The translations under genes and the position numbers were made by a program. A stretch of 8,205 nucleotides of DNA from JAAZIN01 sp964464625 (GTDB lineage Bacteria > Bacillota > Dethiobacteria > DTU022): assembly GCA_964464625.1 (NCBI GenBank), contig CAYXKD010000076.1:1-8205 (forward strand). Direction: 5' to 3'. Under the pieces are notes generated by a model. It was not told the DNA's origin. It was given only the letters and a program-made list of their open reading frames with translations, and did not search any database. This document shows, piece by piece, positions 6,489-8,205 of this stretch (the stretch's first letter is position 1; each line of letters starts with the position of its first letter).

Positions 6489-7776
6489 GGGGCATAACCT
6501 CCTCTTCACCCTGCAGCAGGTAGGCAGTGTCAAGGCGGACCTTCGCCGCCACAGCCCTGATCTCCTCCGGGCCAATCTCCTGGATGCCCCTGATCATCTC
6601 CGCTGTAGTGTATTGTTTTCCGCCAACTTCTCCATCCAGATGCCAGTTGATAAACTGGTAAGGGCTGTCTTCCCCGGCGCGCAGCTGATTGATCAGCCCC
6701 AGGCGGGTGTTCTCCAGCTCAATGTCGCTTATCTTCCCGCTGGCCATCTCTTCAACCTGGTGCTCTATGATCTGCCGTGCTTTTTCATAATTGCTCCCTT
6801 CAATCCCCGCGGCGATGAGCATGATCCCCTTGTGCCTCTCCAGCCGGGAATGGGCATAATAGGCAAGGCTTGCTTTCTCGCGGACATTGAGAAAAAGCTT
6901 GGAATGGGGGAAGCCCCCCAGGATGCCGCTGTACATCACCAGCGCAAAATAGAGCGGATCGCTGTAGGCGATATTTGTCCGGTAGCCCAGGACCAGTTTG
7001 GCCTGGCCCACCGTCATCCTCTCTTCAATGAATCTTACTTCCTGCGGTTCAAAATAGACTTCCGTTTCCGGTAGCCCCTCCCGGTGGGGCCCGCGATGAA
7101 ATCGCACCGCTTCTCCGGCCGCCTCCTCCACTTCCTGCACCTCAAGATCGCCCACAATGTAAAGATCCACCGGGTTTGTAGAGAGGATGCCGCGGTAGTA
7201 TCGCCATAGGATGGCGGGGTCGATGGGGGCAAGGTCCTCCAGGCGCCCATATTTAAAAACGCCGAACCTTTCATTTGCACACATGTTCTGCAGGCATTTC
7301 TCAACGGCATAAAGGGCCTTGTCATTGATGAGCCCCCGGATCATATCGGCAAGCTGTTCTTTTTCCTGGGTTACGTATGCCTCCTTGAAACCTCCGTTCT
7401 CCACCAGGGGATCGCCCATGATCCCGCCCAGGATGGAGAGACCCCGGCGCAGCATCTGCTCTCCCTCGCCAACATACTTGCCGTGCATCATCTCCAGCGT
7501 GCAGGATATGAGGTGGCGCTCCCCTTTCTTGTGCACATCCGTGGAGAGCACAGCGCCGTAAAGTTCTTCCAGCGCCCGGCGCAGGCTCAGGTTGTCGGGA
7601 TAAAGACGGCTGCCCCGCTCCAGAACGGAGGGCAGCAGCGCAGTCAGGGCAGCTTTCTCCGCAGCCAGCTCCTGATGGATAAAGAGGGCCATATTGATGG
7701 TTTTAAATTTTGCCGTGGGGATAAAAGTTAGTCTGATCCCGTTGGGCAGCGTGGTAATAAAATTATCCGATGCCAA
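6478..7776 (-). CDS. ymfF: YmfF-like M16 peptidase homologue, non-catalytic partner subunit
   Basis: This 432-residue M16-fold protein has no HxxEH: the corresponding region (about 47-56) reads LLPSVLERGS. It keeps the family features EKEQLADMIRGLINDK (138-153) and, in the C-terminal lobe, the strong motif FLNVREKASLAYYAHS (295-310) with Arg299 and Tyr306/307, the substrate-binding pair typical of non-catalytic M16B subunits. It therefore complements the neighbouring protein, which has the zinc site but not this pair. The start is a TTG at 7776, supported by AGAGGAGG eight bases upstream; the next in-frame ATG is codon 29, inside the first conserved strand. It precedes the ymfH-like gene and overlaps it by 11 nt. 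As with YmfH, the family carries an EF-P 5-aminopentanol-modification-associated name in databases. An alternative role is peptide maturation, since M16 pairs also occur in bacteriocin clusters, but no precursor is seen here. Confidence 0.85.
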   Translation of the reverse strand: MASDNFITTLPNGIRLTFIPTAKFKTINMALFIHQELAAEKAALTALLPSVLERGSRLYPDNLSLRRALEELYGAVLSTDVHKKGERHLISCTLEMMHGKYVGEGEQMLRRGLSILGGIMGDPLVENGGFKEAYVTQEKEQLADMIRGLINDKALYAVEKCLQNMCANERFGVFKYGRLEDLAPIDPAILWRYYRGILSTNPVDLYIVGDLEVQEVEEAAGEAVRFHRGPHREGLPETEVYFEPQEVRFIEERMTVGQAKLVLGYRTNIAYSDPLYFALVMYSGILGGFPHSKLFLNVREKASLAYYAHSRLERHKGIMLIAAGIEGSNYEKARQIIEHQVEEMASGKISDIELENTRLGLINQLRAGEDSPYQFINWHLDGEVGGKQYTTAEMIRGIQEIGPEEIRAVAAKVRLDTAYLLQGEEEVMPHGR

Positions 7777-7790
7777 GTAGCAAACCTCCT

Positions 7791-7820
7791 CTAGGGAATT
7801 CCCAATCTAAGGTATTCCAT
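7791..7820 (-). CDS. Possible 9-codon mini-ORF between the membrane protein and ymfF-like genes
   Basis: After the TAA of the upstream gene, AAGGAGG is followed five bases later by ATG (7820-7818) and the peptide MEYLRLGIP ends at TAG (7793-7791). That stop abuts the ribosome binding site AGAGGAGG of the next gene. Codons 6-9 include a perfect 10-bp palindrome, GGGAATTCCC (7794-7803). A near-ideal ribosome binding site and stop placement suggest translational coupling or a regulatory leader peptide, but such a short ORF may be accidental. Confidence 0.3.
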   Translation of the reverse strand: MEYLRLGIP

Positions 7821-7830
7821 GGATCCCTCC

Positions 7831-8205
7831 TTAATCCTGCTCCCTCTTTGTATCTTGCCCCTGAATATAACTTTTCTGCATCACCGTGAGCAGTGCAGGA
7901 GGCACAGCATAAAGCAGGATCGTTGCCGCCGCCACCACTCCTGAGTCATTCGTCAGCAGTGCAGCGGTGGCGCCGGCGAGGGCGGCGGAAAGAGCGCTGA
8001 CCCGGGTGGGGTATTTTTCCCGCAGGCGCTCCTTTAGCCCGCCCGGGTAAAGAAACAAGAGCAGGGATAAGCCCACCAGGGTGACAAGAGCCCGTCCCCA
8101 GATGGAGTAACGCACCAGTTTCACATTCATGCTCATTTTGCGCCAGGCGGTTTCCCGGAAGACTGCCGCTCCCTGCGAGCGAAGCGTCTCACCGAAAAGG
8201 CCCAC
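7831..8205 (-). CDS. Unidentified membrane protein, C-terminal part (runs off the right edge)
   Basis: The frame is open to the window edge and ends at TAA 7833-7831, giving at least 124 residues. No start with a ribosome binding site is visible, so I take it as the 3' part of a longer gene. An amphipathic, basic stretch (residues 8-34 of the visible part) is followed by about three hydrophobic segments near 39-54, 70-85 and 88-107, and a charged tail with KREQD. A TNDSGVVAAATILLY segment lies between the second and third. I recall an NDSG(I/V)VAAA signature near the C-terminus of large uncharacterised membrane proteins in Bacillota, but cannot name the family securely. It lies 54 nt upstream of the ymfF-like start on the same strand with no visible terminator, so co-transcription with the M16 pair is likely. 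Confidence 0.6.
   Translation of the reverse strand: MGLFGETLRSQGAAVFRETAWRKMSMNVKLVRYSIWGRALVTLVGLSLLLFLYPGGLKERLREKYPTRVSALSAALAGATAALLTNDSGVVAAATILLYAVPPALLTVMQKSYIQGQDTKREQD

Noticed and set aside
6489..6575. A longer start for the YmfH-like protein, adding 29 residues.
   Set aside because: The extension is Arg-rich, overlaps the upstream coding region in another frame and lacks family similarity; the ATG at 6488 has a good ribosome binding site.
7791..7830. GGATCC, CCATGG and GAATTC clustered within 30 bp, suggesting a cloning junction.
   Set aside because: Gene content and strand continue naturally on both sides, and the bases are explained by the ribosome binding sites and the mini-ORF; short palindromes arise by chance.

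Overview
The window looks like part of a Bacillota chromosome, probably a moderately GC-rich, Clostridia-type lineage. Reasons: strong GGAGG-type ribosome binding sites at every gene, one GTG and one TTG start supported by such sites, a PadR-type regulator, and a tandem YmfF/YmfH-like pair of M16 peptidase homologues typical of Bacillota. Species cannot be told from this window.

Layout. At the left edge (1-61, minus strand) are the first 20 codons of a PadR-family regulator, with a near-consensus promoter that appears to give a leaderless mRNA and a perfect inverted repeat over its -10 box. Diverging from it is a plus-strand gene (241-2082) for a membrane-anchored alpha/beta hydrolase with about eight C-terminal membrane helices. 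It meets a convergent minus-strand gene at 2083-2211, a spacer with a very stable GC-rich hairpin and a short palindromic repeat.

All further genes are on the minus strand. Read in their own direction they are: the 3' end of an unidentified membrane protein (8205-7831), a possible 9-codon mini-ORF (7820-7791), a YmfF-like M16 homologue without zinc ligands (7776-6478), a YmfH-like M16 zinc peptidase (6488-5181, overlapping the previous gene by 11 nt), a 257-nt spacer with a hairpin, a repeat remnant and a promoter, and a 903-residue two-domain enzyme (4923-2212).

The most interesting object is that two-domain enzyme. Its N-terminal half is a class III PLP aminotransferase close to putrescine aminotransferase YgjG, with the PLP lysine present. 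Its C-terminal half resembles cyanobacterial acyl-ACP reductase (AAR), the enzyme that makes fatty aldehydes, and keeps both the Rossmann nucleotide-binding motif and the catalytic cysteine. One chain could therefore reduce an acyl thioester to an aldehyde and transaminate it to a primary amine, or run the reverse route from an amine to a thioester. Neither direction nor substrate can be read from the sequence. It follows the YmfF/YmfH pair, whose family is named for association with the 5-aminopentanol modification of EF-P. That makes an amine-related role in the same neighbourhood conceivable, but the enzyme has its own promoter and the link is only inference.

No tRNA, rRNA, CRISPR array, complete insertion sequence or recognisable riboswitch was seen.
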